DNA of 64,000 nt. Source: Ustulina deusta. Its lineage: Eukaryota; Ascomycota; Sordariomycetes; Xylariales; Xylariaceae. Positions 22,331-35,090 of the stretch are shown here, piece after piece (the first letter of the stretch is position 1; the number at the start of each line of letters is the position of its first letter). Location of the stretch: contig JAJNNX010000037.1 in NCBI GenBank assembly GCA_023159155.1, positions 124,001-188,000 on the forward strand. Direction: 5' to 3'. The position numbers and the translations under genes are program-made. Under the pieces are notes generated by a model. The model was given only the letters and a program-made list of their open reading frames with translations. It had not been told where the DNA came from and searched no databases.

Positions 22331-23481
22331 ACCATGATTGTAAAGTTCCTTGCCTTGGGAGAGTTAATAGCCCTTATCGCCCCTAGCTCCGCAGCATTTG
22401 GGAAGAACATAGCTACGCTATGCCTTCGTTTTACAACTTATTGCAAAAAGACGCCGATTCGAACAATCGCAAACGTATCTTAAGCGCAGGGATTACTACT
22501 TTCACAATTACAAAGACCCAACCAATGAACACTAGTTTTAGTATCACGTACTTCTCGCTCTCGAGTTGGTCCTATAATACTATAGTCATGATGTTTCTTC
22601 TTTTGTACCGCGTCTAGCTTGTGTCCACTGTAGGCTCGGGAGGCGGCAAATTTCTGTTCCGTCTGACCATACCAGCTGTTGTGTAACCCCAAAATGGCCC
22701 AAGGCAGGTCTTGCCAAGCACACTACTTCACAAAAAGCTTGGTCCTCCAATTGGCCGAATGTGACGGACTGTTGCGAGCGTGTGTGATAGGACGGGCGGA
22801 GACCGACATTAGTAGTGCGGATTAAGGCAAGACAAGGAGAGAAGTGGCGGAGGGAGTGTTGCATGGTAAGGCAGGATTAGATGAACACGATTCGCTGACC
22901 GGTGTCAAATATCCGATCGCAACTTCGATATGTGCAGAGCTCCTCGTGTCAGAAAATGCACGCTTCCTCGAGCGGAACGTCGAGCAGGCTGGGTGGTAGG
23001 CCTACATCGTCAATTTGTATAAGCCTACGGGCCCGGACAAACCCAGTAGGCGTTGTAAAACCTGGGCCGCACCATAAGGCTTAATGAGGGATGGGGCGAT
23101 GACGTATCTTTGGGCCTAATCCCATCCTTCCGAGTCGATGGTCGAGAGGCATGCGTGGGGTTTGCTGCCATGATTGTCACGCCTCTTACTTCAGCTGTTT
23201 CGCCCATTAGCGTAGCATTCCTCGTCGGTTCTGCTTCGATCCCTCCGTCACGCACTGCTCGAGCCGCCCGATGAAGTCCTCGGCACACCGCCACGTCCCT
23301 CATACCCTCGTCCCGCATCGTCTCGTAACAATAGCATGGGGCGGGGGGGGCCTTCAACCAGGCTCTATCGATGCTGAGATGGAGAATGGGATGTTATGAA
23401 CATTTCATATCAGAGTTGGAAGAGGATTGAGAACGCGCTCGGTTTGATCTAATGGACGTGGTCATCTGCCACACCAGAACT
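22331..23481. other. Intergenic, no gene recognised
   Basis: This is the downstream side of the monooxygenase gene and the upstream side of nothing obvious. Frames at 22586-22864 and 23025-23357 (minus) have no recognisable motifs. It may hold more of the decayed HET-type gene. Confidence 0.45.
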
Positions 23482-24923
23482 TCACTCTATTTTTGAGGAA
23501 CTCGCTAGAGCCATTGTAGTATTCAATTTGATATCATAGGCGCCATTGCTTTCTGTTATCATCCCTTGGTAGTCAAAATGCCATATTTTGAACGAGCGGT
23601 CTTTGATCTCCTCAAAGCACGTTTCTGCCTTGTCCCACTTAGCCTCATCAGCCCACTCAGGCTGATGATATAAGTCACAAACTCTGCGACTGCTATTTAC
23701 AAGCCACTGGCTCCGTGTGCGCCGTACCCCGTCGAAAGCAGCAAACGCAGCAGTCAGAGCCTCTGCCTTCAAGACTGCGCCCTGCGAAACCGACTCGTGG
23801 ACACGGCTCATGAGCACGCAGAGGCAGAGGGCGTCTTCGATGCCGATACAAGCTCCGGCCCCGTGATGGGGGCTGGATGCATGCGCTGCATCACCGGCAA
23901 GACATATGGTGTTCTTGTTGTAGCTTGGGGCGGGATAATCCCAGAGGTCAAATACCGCCCATTTCTCAAGCTGTTGAGGGAACAACTTGATGACGTTTCG
24001 CACGCAAGGGTTCCAATCTGCGAAAACCTCTTCCAGATCTTCTCGGCGGGCTGGTAGCACCATCTGCTTGTCTTCAGCCCAACCAAGAGGATCTGTGACG
24101 AACGCGGTTGCATTAATCATCTTCTGGTTCACAGGATAGTGAATCAGATGTGCATTGGGCCCGACATGGTTGTGCTGATTCCTGGCCTTGTATTCACCTA
24201 AAGCGGCAATGGCCCTCTCCATCGGGATCAGGGCTCTATACGCGACCTTGTGGGTGTAGTGAGGGTGGCAAGCTGGGTGGCCCTTGCCCACAACAAACTC
24301 CCTTACCCGTGATTTGATGCCATCACATCCAATGACTGGAAGAGCTCACTTGTCAGTTGGTTATCATTGCTGTTCGGTAGATCCTGCCACAGCTCACCGG
24401 CATCAGCTTCGGCTATTGTGCCGTCGCAAAAGGTCATGCGGATTCTGTTTCCGTCTGCCAGAGTGTCGAGCGAGTCCAAGCGCTTCTGGAACTCGATGAC
24501 TCCTGTAGGAATGAACAAGGACAGAGCTTCGAGGAACTGGTCGCGACGGCAGCCCTCAAATCCGCGGTACCCGGCATCAAGCTTGTAGAGAAGCTTCTGG
24601 TAGTGAGGTTCTTCCTTGTGCCGCTGATTGTAGCCATCGATCCAGCGGAGATAATCATTTGGATCGTCATTGGCACCACTGGACGTTGCGACGGACCCCC
24701 CAGACCGGAGAGCAGTTACAATATCAGGATCAATCAAGGCCATGCATCTTATCGCGTTAGCCGTGAAAGCAATGCCAGCCCCAATCTCGCGGAATCCCCT
24801 GGCTTGCTCATACACCTTGACTCGTATGCCGCGACGGAGGAGCCCGGCGGCAAGCACAAGCCCGATGATGCCGCCGCCGACGATCGATACATCGATGGCT
24901 TCTGCTCGGGGGCTGGTCGACAT
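23482..24923 (-). CDS. TropB-like FAD monooxygenase (oxidative dearomatisation)
   Basis: Two exons, 24923-24398 and 24335-23482, join across a 62-base intron to give 459 residues. The group A flavin monooxygenase motifs are all present: GGGIIG at residues 16-21, CDGIKSR at 179-185, and [22 protein letters not shown] from residue 323. The N-terminal [16 protein letters not shown] and FTANAIRCM are typical of TropB, AzaH and SorbC, enzymes that hydroxylate and dearomatise resorcylic aldehydes. Arg209 (YRAL) and Tyr242 (IHYP) are 33 residues apart, the same spacing as the substrate-anchoring Arg206 and Tyr239 of TropB. The gene is divergent from the PKS and shares its promoter region. The expected substrate is the aldehyde released by the PKS, giving a hydroxylated dienone (quinol). 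The substrate is inferred; the enzyme class is clear. Confidence 0.93.
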
Positions 24924-25858
24924 GTTTATTTCAGTCGCGATGCAAGAGAGAGAATCATCCAGGACTCAAGATCGCTCATTTGAAACAGGGCAGAGACTGA
25001 CGAATCTTTTTCAAGCTCGACCCTAGGTACCGCGCTTATGAGAGCTTGGCCATGAATTGGTACAGGCAAGGGCGGTGACATTGTGTCGGAGATACAGACT
25101 ACCCGAAGCGTCTCGCTGGTACCTGGATACTTCAACTTCATAGACGGGGAAAGTACTTCGAACCTCGAAGGGGCTGTTAGCCCAATAGAATCTTGCTGAT
25201 AGTCTTCCTTGCAGAGCCGCAGAAGTGCTGTTCCGAAGGTCGGGGCGGACTTATTGGCATGATCTTGGCACGGAGTTCGGAGCGACTTCGGGACGCGCCC
25301 CTTTTTTGTCGAGCAAATCCCTGACCCGGAGCCCCAGGGGACAAGTACTTACTATGTGTTGTCACCGAGAGACCACGAGTGAGGGTAGGGCCGTAGGCAT
25401 CACACCATGTACCGACTACCCAGGTACCTAGACCTCCTGTCACCACTCACCCTCGCGCCCCCGACCAGAGATACCTTTCGACCGGCGACTGAAATGATCC
25501 GGTCATCGCCTGCGCAGACGTCACTGTCCACAAACTGCGGGTGCTGAGAAGACTGCTGAATTGAGCGCGCGCGCCATGGAAAGCAACCGAGATGTACGCC
25601 GGGCTCTGTTATTCGCAGCCGTCGCTCGACTTGGGGACTCTGTGCTCTTCAAAAGCACGCAGAAGATCGCCTTGCCTTTGAGCTGCTCAGAAAATAAAGA
25701 TGATCTTGAGTGTTGTAGTACTTTGCAAGTTGACCCCATTTCGCCGTTGTCGAAAATTTGAACCATTGACAAGTCGATCTTGAACATTGATACACCTCAT
25801 AAACTTACGTCACCACGAGAAAGAGCTCCCGGTTACAACCTATAACTTCCAAGTCGCC
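24924..25858. promoter_or_regulatory. Bidirectional promoter between monooxygenase and PKS
   Basis: This is 935 bases between two divergent start codons. A perfect 11-bp palindrome CCGAAGGTCGG at 25233-25243 (CCG-N5-CGG) lies near the middle-left and could bind the Zn2Cys6 regulator. Short open frames inside (for example 25561-25761) are not supported as genes. Confidence 0.55.
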
Positions 25859-28800
25859 ATGTCCAACACCCACATCCGCCCGGAAATTCCACAACAGAGC
25901 CCCCTCTTCCTGCTTTTTGGGCCTCTTGCTCGAGGTCTCGATCACAATACCGTCACAAAACTTCGCGATAGTCTCGCCGCAGACAAGAAGTATGATTGGA
26001 TTTCCAGAACTATTTCGTCATTGCCAGAGGATTGGAAAACTATCCAAAGCTCTGTTGAGGATATCCGTATTACCAGCTCTGGCCTCAAGAGTCTCGAGGA
26101 CCTCAGGGATGCCTTTGATCAAACGGGACGGCAGCTCAGTGCGGCTCTGCGACTACCGAACACGGTTTTGATTCCTTTAGTTGTCGCTTTACACTTGGCG
26201 CAGTTCATAAGATTTGCAGAAGAAACAACCCCGGGAGTGAAATACCCAGCAGGCCTAAGTAGTCACGGCGTTTGTTTGACACAGGTCGTTGGCTTTTGCA
26301 TTGGGACACTGGCTGCCTTCGCGGTATCTAGCTCTAGATCTCGTGCTGAATTCGAACACAATGGCTCAGTCGCAATTCGACTGGGTATGCTTATTGGTAT
26401 GGCAGTGGATGCTCAGGACGAAGCACTGGGACCATCAGGATGTCTCAGCATCATCTGGAATTCGAAGAAGCAGGAAGAGGACTTGGTCACTATCTTGAGA
26501 GATGACGCCGAGGTAAATTTGTTCTCGTTTTCGGAATAGGTGGGCTCTTCTGTCTCACTCCATGTCCTCACACGATTGAGTCTCAAGCACGACATTAACT
26601 TTCGCATAGGCGTATGTCTCTGTCAACTACGACGATAATCGCGCCACTGTCACAACTGCATTGTCGTCCATATCCAAGCTTCAACACAAGCTTAACGTAT
26701 GCGGCATGAACACGACTGAAGTCGGGCTTCGTGGTCGGTTCCACAGTCCCCGGAACTTGGCGATTTTCGGCGCGATCATGGACTTTTGTAGTTCTCGCCC
26801 CGAATACCAACTGCCCGACGCATCCAACCTTGTCGTGCCAGTTCAGTCAGATGCCAGAGGTACCGGAGTCCAATCCGGCTCGCTTCACCATCATGCCTTG
26901 CATTCTATTCTCGTCAAGCCGTCAAATTGGTTTCAGGCCTTCTCCATCACCCGTACGGCCCTTGTAATGAAAAGCGATTCGCTTGTCGTATCCATCGGAC
27001 CCGAACGATGCATACCACCCTCGTTGATGAGAGGGATCAATCAACAGGTGTCTCATCTTGCGGACTTGAACGAAGACAATCGGGGTCTTCTTACATTGCC
27101 GATCCGCAAATGCGTCTACTCAGATAATGACATAGCTGTTATCGGCATGTCGTGTAAGGTGGCCGGAGCGGATGATCTCGAACAGTTCTGGGAACTTCTG
27201 TGTTCCGGCCAGTCTCAACACAGAGAGGTCCCGAGGGAGCGGTTTGGCTTTGAAACGGCCTTCCGCGACGAGGACCCGACACGGAAATGGTTTGCCAATC
27301 TGATCGACGGATACGACATGTTCGATCATAAGTTTTTCAAGAAAAGCCCTCGCGAAAGCGCAAACACCGACCCGCAACAACGTCAACTACTACAGATCGC
27401 CTACCAGGCGGTTGAGCAATCCGGCTACTTCCACTCCGCAAGGCCTGACAAAAGTGTTGGGTGTTTCATTGGCGTCTGTGCCTGTGACTACGAGGCCAAT
27501 GTTGCATGCCACGCTGCCAACTCATTCACCGCTGTTGGCAATCTTCAGTCGTTCATTGCCGGTAAAATAAGCCACTACTTTGGATGGACCGGCCCTGGAT
27601 TGACTATAGACACTGCATGTTCCTCTTCTGCAGTAGCTGTCCATCAAGCATGCCGTGCAATCATCAGCGGCGAATGCAAGAGTGCTCTTGCAGGCGGCAC
27701 TCACGTCATGACCAACCCCCTATGGTTTCAGAACCTCGCCGGGGCCTCGTTCTTGAGTCCTACGGGCCAATGCAAACCCTTTGACGCCGCGGCCGACGGT
27801 TACTGCAGAGGTGAGGGTATAGCCACTGTATTCCTCAAACGAGCATCGGCTGCACTTGCCGATGGTGACCAGATCCTGGGTATAATTGCAGCCACGGCTG
27901 TACAGCAAAACCAGAATTGTACCCCCATATTTGTTCCAAATGTGCCATCTCTATCGGATCTTTTCCGCAAGGTTACCTCCAAATCACACCTCGTGCCGGC
28001 TCAGATCTCTGTCGTTGAGGCTCATGGCACAGGGACACCTGTTGGCGATCCTGTCGAGTATCAGAGTGTCTGCCAGGTTTTTGGCGGCTCGAATAGAAAC
28101 GATGACCTAGTTCTCGGCTCTGTTAAAGGGTCTGTAGGCCACGTGGAGTGCACATCGGGGATCGTGTCTCTCATTAAGGTCTTGCTTATGATCCAAAAAG
28201 GAATGGTTCCGCCTCAAGCCAGTTTTAGCAATATCAATCCAGCGATTGGCGCGAAGCCAACTGATCACATCAAGATCCCTACCAGTCTTCAGGCCTGGGG
28301 TACTGATTTTCGCGCCGCCTTGATCAACAACTATGGGGCTTCGGGTTCCAATGCATCGATGATTTTGACACAGCACACTGGCCCACCCAAGGCCAGGATC
28401 CTCGAGGGCTCTCCTGGAGACAAATATCCTTTCCGACTGTGCGGAATCGATGATCAAAGCCTGCGTCGGTACGCAAGCGCATTCCGAACGTTTCTCGGGA
28501 ACAAAACATATACGGAAAGCCAGTTCTCGCTGTCAAACATCTCCTTCAACGCGAACCGGCAAAGCAATATCGAACTAGGGAGGTTTCTCTTCTTAACTGT
28601 ACGATCTAAAGTCGAGTTGGAACAGAAACTTTTACAGTACGAATCGAAAGATGCTGGCATAGACTCTGTCACCTACACAGAACCACCGCCCACCGTGCTG
28701 TGCTTTGGAGGACAAGTCTCGCGGTTCGTGGGGCTAGACAGGGTTATCTACGAACGAGTTGCGATTCTTCGTAGACATCTGGACGCAGTCGACCACGTTG

Positions 28801-31800
28801 TCCAGGATCTCAACGCTGGGAGAATCTTTCCTGCTATTTTTGAAACAGAGCCCATCGAAGATCATGTTAGGTTACAGTTGATTCTTTTCGCAATGCAATA
28901 TGCCTGCGCTCAAAGCTGGATAGACTCGGGAATTAGTCCAGCTGCTTTAGTTGGTCACAGCTTTGGTGAGCTAACGGCGCTCTGCATATCACAATCGCTG
29001 TCTTTACGAGATACTGTACAGATGGTTCTCGACCGTGCAAGTCTTGTGCGAGACTCCTGGGGCAGCGATAGAGGGGCGATGATAGCCATCGAAGGCGATC
29101 TCGCTGATGTACAGTCACTACTTGCTCAGGCGTCGGCCACATGTAGTGTCCAGACCAGGGCAACTATCGCCTGCTATAATGGCCCCCGCAGCTTCACTCT
29201 AGCTGGCTCTACTATCGGCATTGATGCAGTCAGCGAGTTGGTCTCGAAAACGCCTACCTTTTCTTCACTGAGGACCAAAAGGCTCAACGTCACGAACGCT
29301 TTCCATTGCAGTCTTGTAGATCCAATATGCGACAGCCTCGAGAAAGGCGCCCAGCATTTAGAGTTTCGGAAGTCTGTCATTCCGATTCAGAGAGCGACCG
29401 AATTTGCGACGGAAGAGAAACTCTCGGCCAGGTTCGTTGCCGATCATATGCGATCTCCCGTCTTCTTCAACAATGCCCTGCAAAGACTCGTCAAGCAGTA
29501 TCCATCTTGTGTATTCCTGGAAGCTGGTTCCAACTCCACGGTTACAAAAATGGCCAGTCATGCTCTCGAGGGTCGTAGCGGTTGTACTTTCCAGGCTATT
29601 AACCTCACAAGTGGAAATGCTTGGAATGCATTAACTGACGCGACTATGAACCTGTGGAGGGCAGGTCTGCATGTTAGTCACTGGTCGCATCATGCGGCTC
29701 AGACGCCAGAATATCTGCCACTCTTGCTTCCGCCATATCAATTTGAGCAATCACGCCACTGGCTAGATCTTAAACTGCCTCCAAAGGCGATGTCGGTCCC
29801 TATTTCCCAAGTATCTGAGCCCGATGCAAACAAGTTACTGACCCTCGCGGGCTCAACCGGAGACGATAGACAATGTGCCAAATTCAAAGTGAACACCACG
29901 GTCCCAATATACACAGACTTGGTCGCGGGCCACGTGATTGCCTCGACCGCTCCGATCTGTCCTGCTACTGTCCAGTTAGACCTTGTTATCGAAGCTGTGC
30001 GGATCCTAAAACCAGATCTGGCATTATCGAAATCGTTATTTCAGTTTCTTCTTATTCAGTATCTATTACCTCTATGCGTCAACCAAGAACGGGCAACGTG
30101 GGTTGAACTGAGTGAAGTTGCATCCAGCGGTGGTCCTTCGTGGAACTTTGAGGTTTTCAGTACCGACCTGTCCTCCAACTCGCAGAGGGCTGTACACACG
30201 ACAGGATCAATCATCTTCGCCCCAGTCGACGACCCTTCATCTAATCTCAGCTTCTCGCGACTCGAGCGTATGGCTGGGTATGAGCGTTGCGTTGAGCTCC
30301 TGCAAAGCGGGGAGGTGGATGAGATTCTCCAAAGTCGAAATATATACAAGGTATTCTCTGATGTTGTTGACTACGGCGAGGAATATCGCGGCTTAAAAAA
30401 GTTAGTTGGCCGTGGAAACCAATCGGCTGGACTTGTGGTGAAGGACTACAACCATAGCTCCTGGCTTGACCCGCATCTTGCCGACAGCTTTTGCCAGGTT
30501 GGCGGCATCTGGGTCAACTGCATGACTGCGAGAGATCCGACCGAAATCTACATTGCCAACGGTATCGAGCAGTGGGTACGTTCCCCGGAACTCCAGGAGG
30601 CTAGACCTCGTCCCGAGGCTTACCATGTCCTGGCAACACATCACCGGCCCTCGGATAAGTCATACCTTACGGATGTGTTTGTCTTCAACCCGGTAAACGG
30701 ATCTCTGCTGGAAGCTATTCTTGGTATCAGCTATATTAGTGTGTCTAAAAATTCCATGACTAAGTTGCTCGTGCGACTCACCGGAGGAAACACACCTAAG
30801 GAATTGTCACCTGAGCAGCCAAAGGTCGACAAGTTCGACATAGGTCCCTCACGAGGTCCGTCACCAGGATCAAGTGCACCAGCTATAGTGGCTGCGCGCA
30901 AGAAAACCAAGCCCAGTGAGCCGTCCGGCGAAGCAGACATCACCACAAAAGTCAAGACAATCTTGGCCGACATGTCTGGGCTGGAGCTGAATGAAATCAA
31001 AGCCGATAGTCAGCTTGGAGACTTAGGAATTGACTCACTTATGGGGATGGAGCTAGCGCATGATCTCGAAGTCGCATTTGATGTCAAGTTCCGCCAGAGT
31101 GATCTGATGGAAGTCACAGATATTCCCAGTCTCATGTCCTGCGTGCGCAAAACGCTCTACAGTGGCAATAAAAAGCTCGAGGGACCTTCCGTTGGCAGTG
31201 AGAGCGACACTGAGGAATCAGAAGCAGAGACGAGCGGCCACAGCACTTCGACATACTCCCAATCTCTCACAGGAGTTATATTCACCCCTGCTGAGGTAGA
31301 CCCAACTAGCCACTTAACGCTCCCTTTCAGGACCGTAATTCAGGCCTTTAGCGAAACGAAACGTCTGACAGACAACATGATTGCTGAGTACAATCAGACG
31401 CACTATGTTCAAACAGTTATGCCACTTCAGACTCAGATGTGTGTTGCATTAACGCTGGAAGCCTTCGATGAGCTGGGTTGCTGCCTGGACGCATTTGAAG
31501 CCGGCCAAGAAGTCACGCGAATTGCCCATCGCAAGGAGTATAGTCGCTTAGTTAATTATCTGTATCGTATGCTGGAGAAAGAGGCTGAGGTTGTTGCCAT
31601 TCACGGAGACCACGTCACAAGAACACCTAAGCCACTGCCTCCCAGGTCCAGTAAAGATCTACTCGACGAGCTCCTGATTCGCTTCCCAGACCAGAATACA
31701 GCCAACAAACTCACCTTTTATACCGGGTCCCGACTGGCCTCAGTCTTGAGGGGAGATACTGATGGCATTCAACTGATCTTTGGCACACCAGAAGGGCGGG

Positions 31801-33890
31801 ACCTCGTCTCAGGTTTGTATGCAGACTGGCCGTTGAATCGACTTCTTTACGAGCAGATGAAGAATTTTATCACGAGTTTGACCTCGATGATCGATAGGAC
31901 TGGGGGCCCCTTGAACATCCTCGAGAGTAAGTGTTTCCTGAAACCATCACTTGTATAACGTTTTCAACTTGGAGACTGTCAAGGTTTCGTTACCACATAG
32001 GAACCGCATCATGGTCCCGTTCATAACGTAGTTGAATCATCCAAGGTACTAACAAGAGTCGCTTAATTAGTGGGTGCAGGTACTGGGGGAACTACAAAAT
32101 GGCTCGTTCCGTTGCTGGCCACCTTGGAAGTGCCTGTGGCATACACGTTCACAGATCTTGCACCCTCGTTTGTTGCCGCGGCACGCAAAAAATTCAAACA
32201 GTACTCATTTATAAAGTTCCGAACGCATAATATCGAGAGTCCGCCCGATGCCGACCTGATTGGCACCCAGCATATTGTTATAGCAAGCAACGCTATCCAC
32301 GCTACGCACTCCTTGCAAAAGTCGGCAGAAAATACGCGTAAGTTCTTGCGGCCGGACGGATTTCTTATGATGCTCGAGATGACAGACACTATGTATTGGG
32401 TTGATATGGTTTTTGGTTTATTCGAAGGTTGGTGGTTCTTCGACGACAGTCGTGTACATGCAGTTGTAAGCGAGTCGAGATGGGCCGAGGAACTCCAAGC
32501 TGTTGGATATGGCCACGTGGCTTGGACTGATGGCAGCCGACCCGAGAACAAGCTCGAAAAGCTGATTATTGCCATGGCGTCCGGCGAGAGGTGCGACTCT
32601 GTCCCCCAGTCCGTGCAAAGTCAGCCTGCTGATCTTACCGCCCGTCAAGAGGATGTTGACAGATACGTCCGCGAAATGACCAACGGGTTCGGGACTAATC
32701 TCGATAGATCCCGAAACGCCGGTCGTCATGACTTTATCCCGGATGGCAAATGGGTGGTCATAACTGGCGGAACCGGAAGTCTGGGAGCTCATCTGGTCGC
32801 CCATCTCGCACGGCTGCCGGATGTGCACCGGGTCGTTTGCCTCAATCGGCGCAGCAAGCAGGAGCCGAGAAAGCGCCAGGAAGAGTCTTTTGCCAAGAAG
32901 GGCATTCTGATGACGAACGAGGACATGGAGAAGTTAATTATCTTCGAGACGGATCTCTCCGAACATAGACTAGGTCTATCGACGGAGGATTACGGAAAAC
33001 TTACCCGCCATGTTACCCATATTGTCCACAACGCCTGGCTAATGAATGCAAAGTGGCCAGTGCAGAGATTCGAACCTCAATTTCGAATCATGCGAAATAT
33101 GCTTGAATTGGCTGGCAATGCCTCTGCAACTGGTCATCGCGGAAGCAGGGTAACATTCCAGTTCATCTCGAGCATTGCAACCGTCGGTCATTGGCCTCTG
33201 TGGGCTGGGAAAGCAAATGTTCCAGAGGAGCGCATGTTAATTAATTCAGTTTTGCCCACTGGCTATGGAGACGCCAAGTACATCTGCGAGCTTATGATAG
33301 ATGAGACCTTACATAAATATCCTCACCGTTACCGCGCGGCCGTCGTCCGTCTCGGTCAAGTCGCCGGCTCGAGTACCAGCGGCTACTGGAACCCGATAGA
33401 ACACTTCTCGTTCATCGTAAAGTCATCTCAATCTCTCAACGCGTTTCCGCGCTTTAGCGGTCTGCTCTCTTGGACGCCCGTTGACCAAGTCGCCGGTACG
33501 CTCGTGGATCTCGTGCTGCTGAGTGACGACATCGAACTCCATCCCGTCTATCATGTTGACAATCCCATTCGTCAAGCCTGGCAGGATATGACACCGGTGC
33601 TCGCCGACGCACTCGGGATTCCCTCGACCAATGTCATACCTTTCAAGGACTGGCTGGAGCGCGTCAAGGATAGCTCCCGCTCGGCCCAAGCGCCCGAAAG
33701 AGACAACCCAGCAATTCTCCTACTCGACTTTCTTGACGACAACTTTCTTCGAATGTCTTGTGGCGGACTTCTCCTTGATACCACCAACACTAGAGAGCAC
33801 TCGAAGACTTTAAGGGACGTGGGCCCTGTCTCCGAGAGCTTGACGAGGCGGTTTGTGAGAGCTTGGGAGGAGAATGGGTTCTTGAAGTAA
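25859..33890 (+). CDS. Non-reducing polyketide synthase, SAT-KS-AT-PT-ACP-CMeT-R
   Basis: Three exons (25859-26512, 26610-31926, 32071-33890) encode 2,596 residues. The starter-unit acyltransferase has GFCIG with Cys147. The ketosynthase has DTACSSS with Cys555, His690 and His729. The malonyl transferase has GHSFG with Ser1002. The product template has His1326 (AGHVI) and Asp1510. There is one acyl carrier with phosphopantetheine Ser1694 (GIDSL), a C-methyltransferase with SAM motif EMGAGTGG at about 1990, and a terminal reductase with TGGTGSLG from 2222 and YxxxK at Tyr2389. The order matches methylorcinaldehyde synthases and citrinin/azaphilone synthases, which build a methylated aromatic chain and release it reductively as an aldehyde. 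All listed active-site residues are intact. The start at 25859 was chosen because MSNTHIRP leads directly into the SAT fold; an upstream Met at 25787 is possible. Confidence 0.95.
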
Positions 33891-35090
33891 TGCTTCCTTA
33901 GGCTCCTTGCTGGGACTCTGCTCATCGTGCCCTTTCATGATGGTAACGATCTCTTTCCCCCACACCCGCTCCAACCTCCCGCAGTACACAGAGCAGGAGC
34001 GGGTCGGCATGTTTTTCCCTTTGAGTACTGGGCCAGGATGAAGATTGAAGGTGTCGATAGGTAGATAGGATAGTTGGGGCATGTGTTCGTTAAACTAAGT
34101 ACCGAGCTCACAAGGGGGTCCGTTTCTACGCATCTGATACCATCTGCTTGTTCCTCTGATCCCTAGAATACGTTGTGTGTCTACATGGCGGCTCAATTCT
34201 CCGCGCTTGATACTTGGCGCCACCAATATGTGTCTTCTCTCACATCACGCACCCACGAGATTTCACTTACCAAAACTCTGATTCGCGTGACGCTGCAGTG
34301 TTAACGCTGCACCCAGTGACTAAAAACGTCGGTGCATGTATAGCAAATCACCCACAGTCTACTCTATAAGACTGTGTCAATGAATATTTCCGAAGACATG
34401 CGGATTGATATCCTCAGCATGGGAATCGTCAGCCGCTCGCACGATCGCCGATGGCTGAGCCTCCATTAAATGGGCCAATGACGTGAACGCGTAACACAGA
34501 AGCGAGAGCATAACACCGCCCCTTGGGATCTCGGGCCCGTAGCCATGGCGTTTAAATCCGGTGGCGTCTGCGACAATGTCTCACAGCGCGTAGTAGGTAG
34601 TATCCGGGCCTCGGAGTTTCTCAACGCCCCCCAAGTACCTGCCAGGTACTGCCTTTGTACCTATAGACCGCAAGTAGTAGGTAGTTTTGCGCGCGAACGA
34701 CAAACGCCGCCGGACTTACTGTCAAGACTTGGCAGGAGATTGGTGTAACTATCTATTAAGGCTGGGCTCGGTTTGCCACTAACTGGTCAATCTTGCTAGG
34801 TGCTCTAAGCATTCATGCATAAGGTACTGCACACGGCAGATCATCCCTATTCGTTTTGCGTCCGACGTGGTGATCTGGGACAGGTCTTTCCCGTCACCGC
34901 TCTTCTCCGAGCTCAATGTTTGATCCGAGCCCAAACACGAACAGAGCCGAGCAAAGGGGTCAAAGGCCGAGCACAAATACCATCGGCGTTATATATAGGT
35001 AGGTACCTATGATGGCTGTATTGATGCCGACGTGTGCCTGTCTACGCCCACAACCAATTTTGAGGACAGAAAGAAGTCAGGTCGGCCAAC
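33891..35090. other. Intergenic between PKS and transporter
   Basis: This is 1.2 kb holding the PKS terminator region and the transporter promoter. TAGGTAGGTACCTA-type motifs lie near 34,995-35,010. No gene was recognised. Confidence 0.5.
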
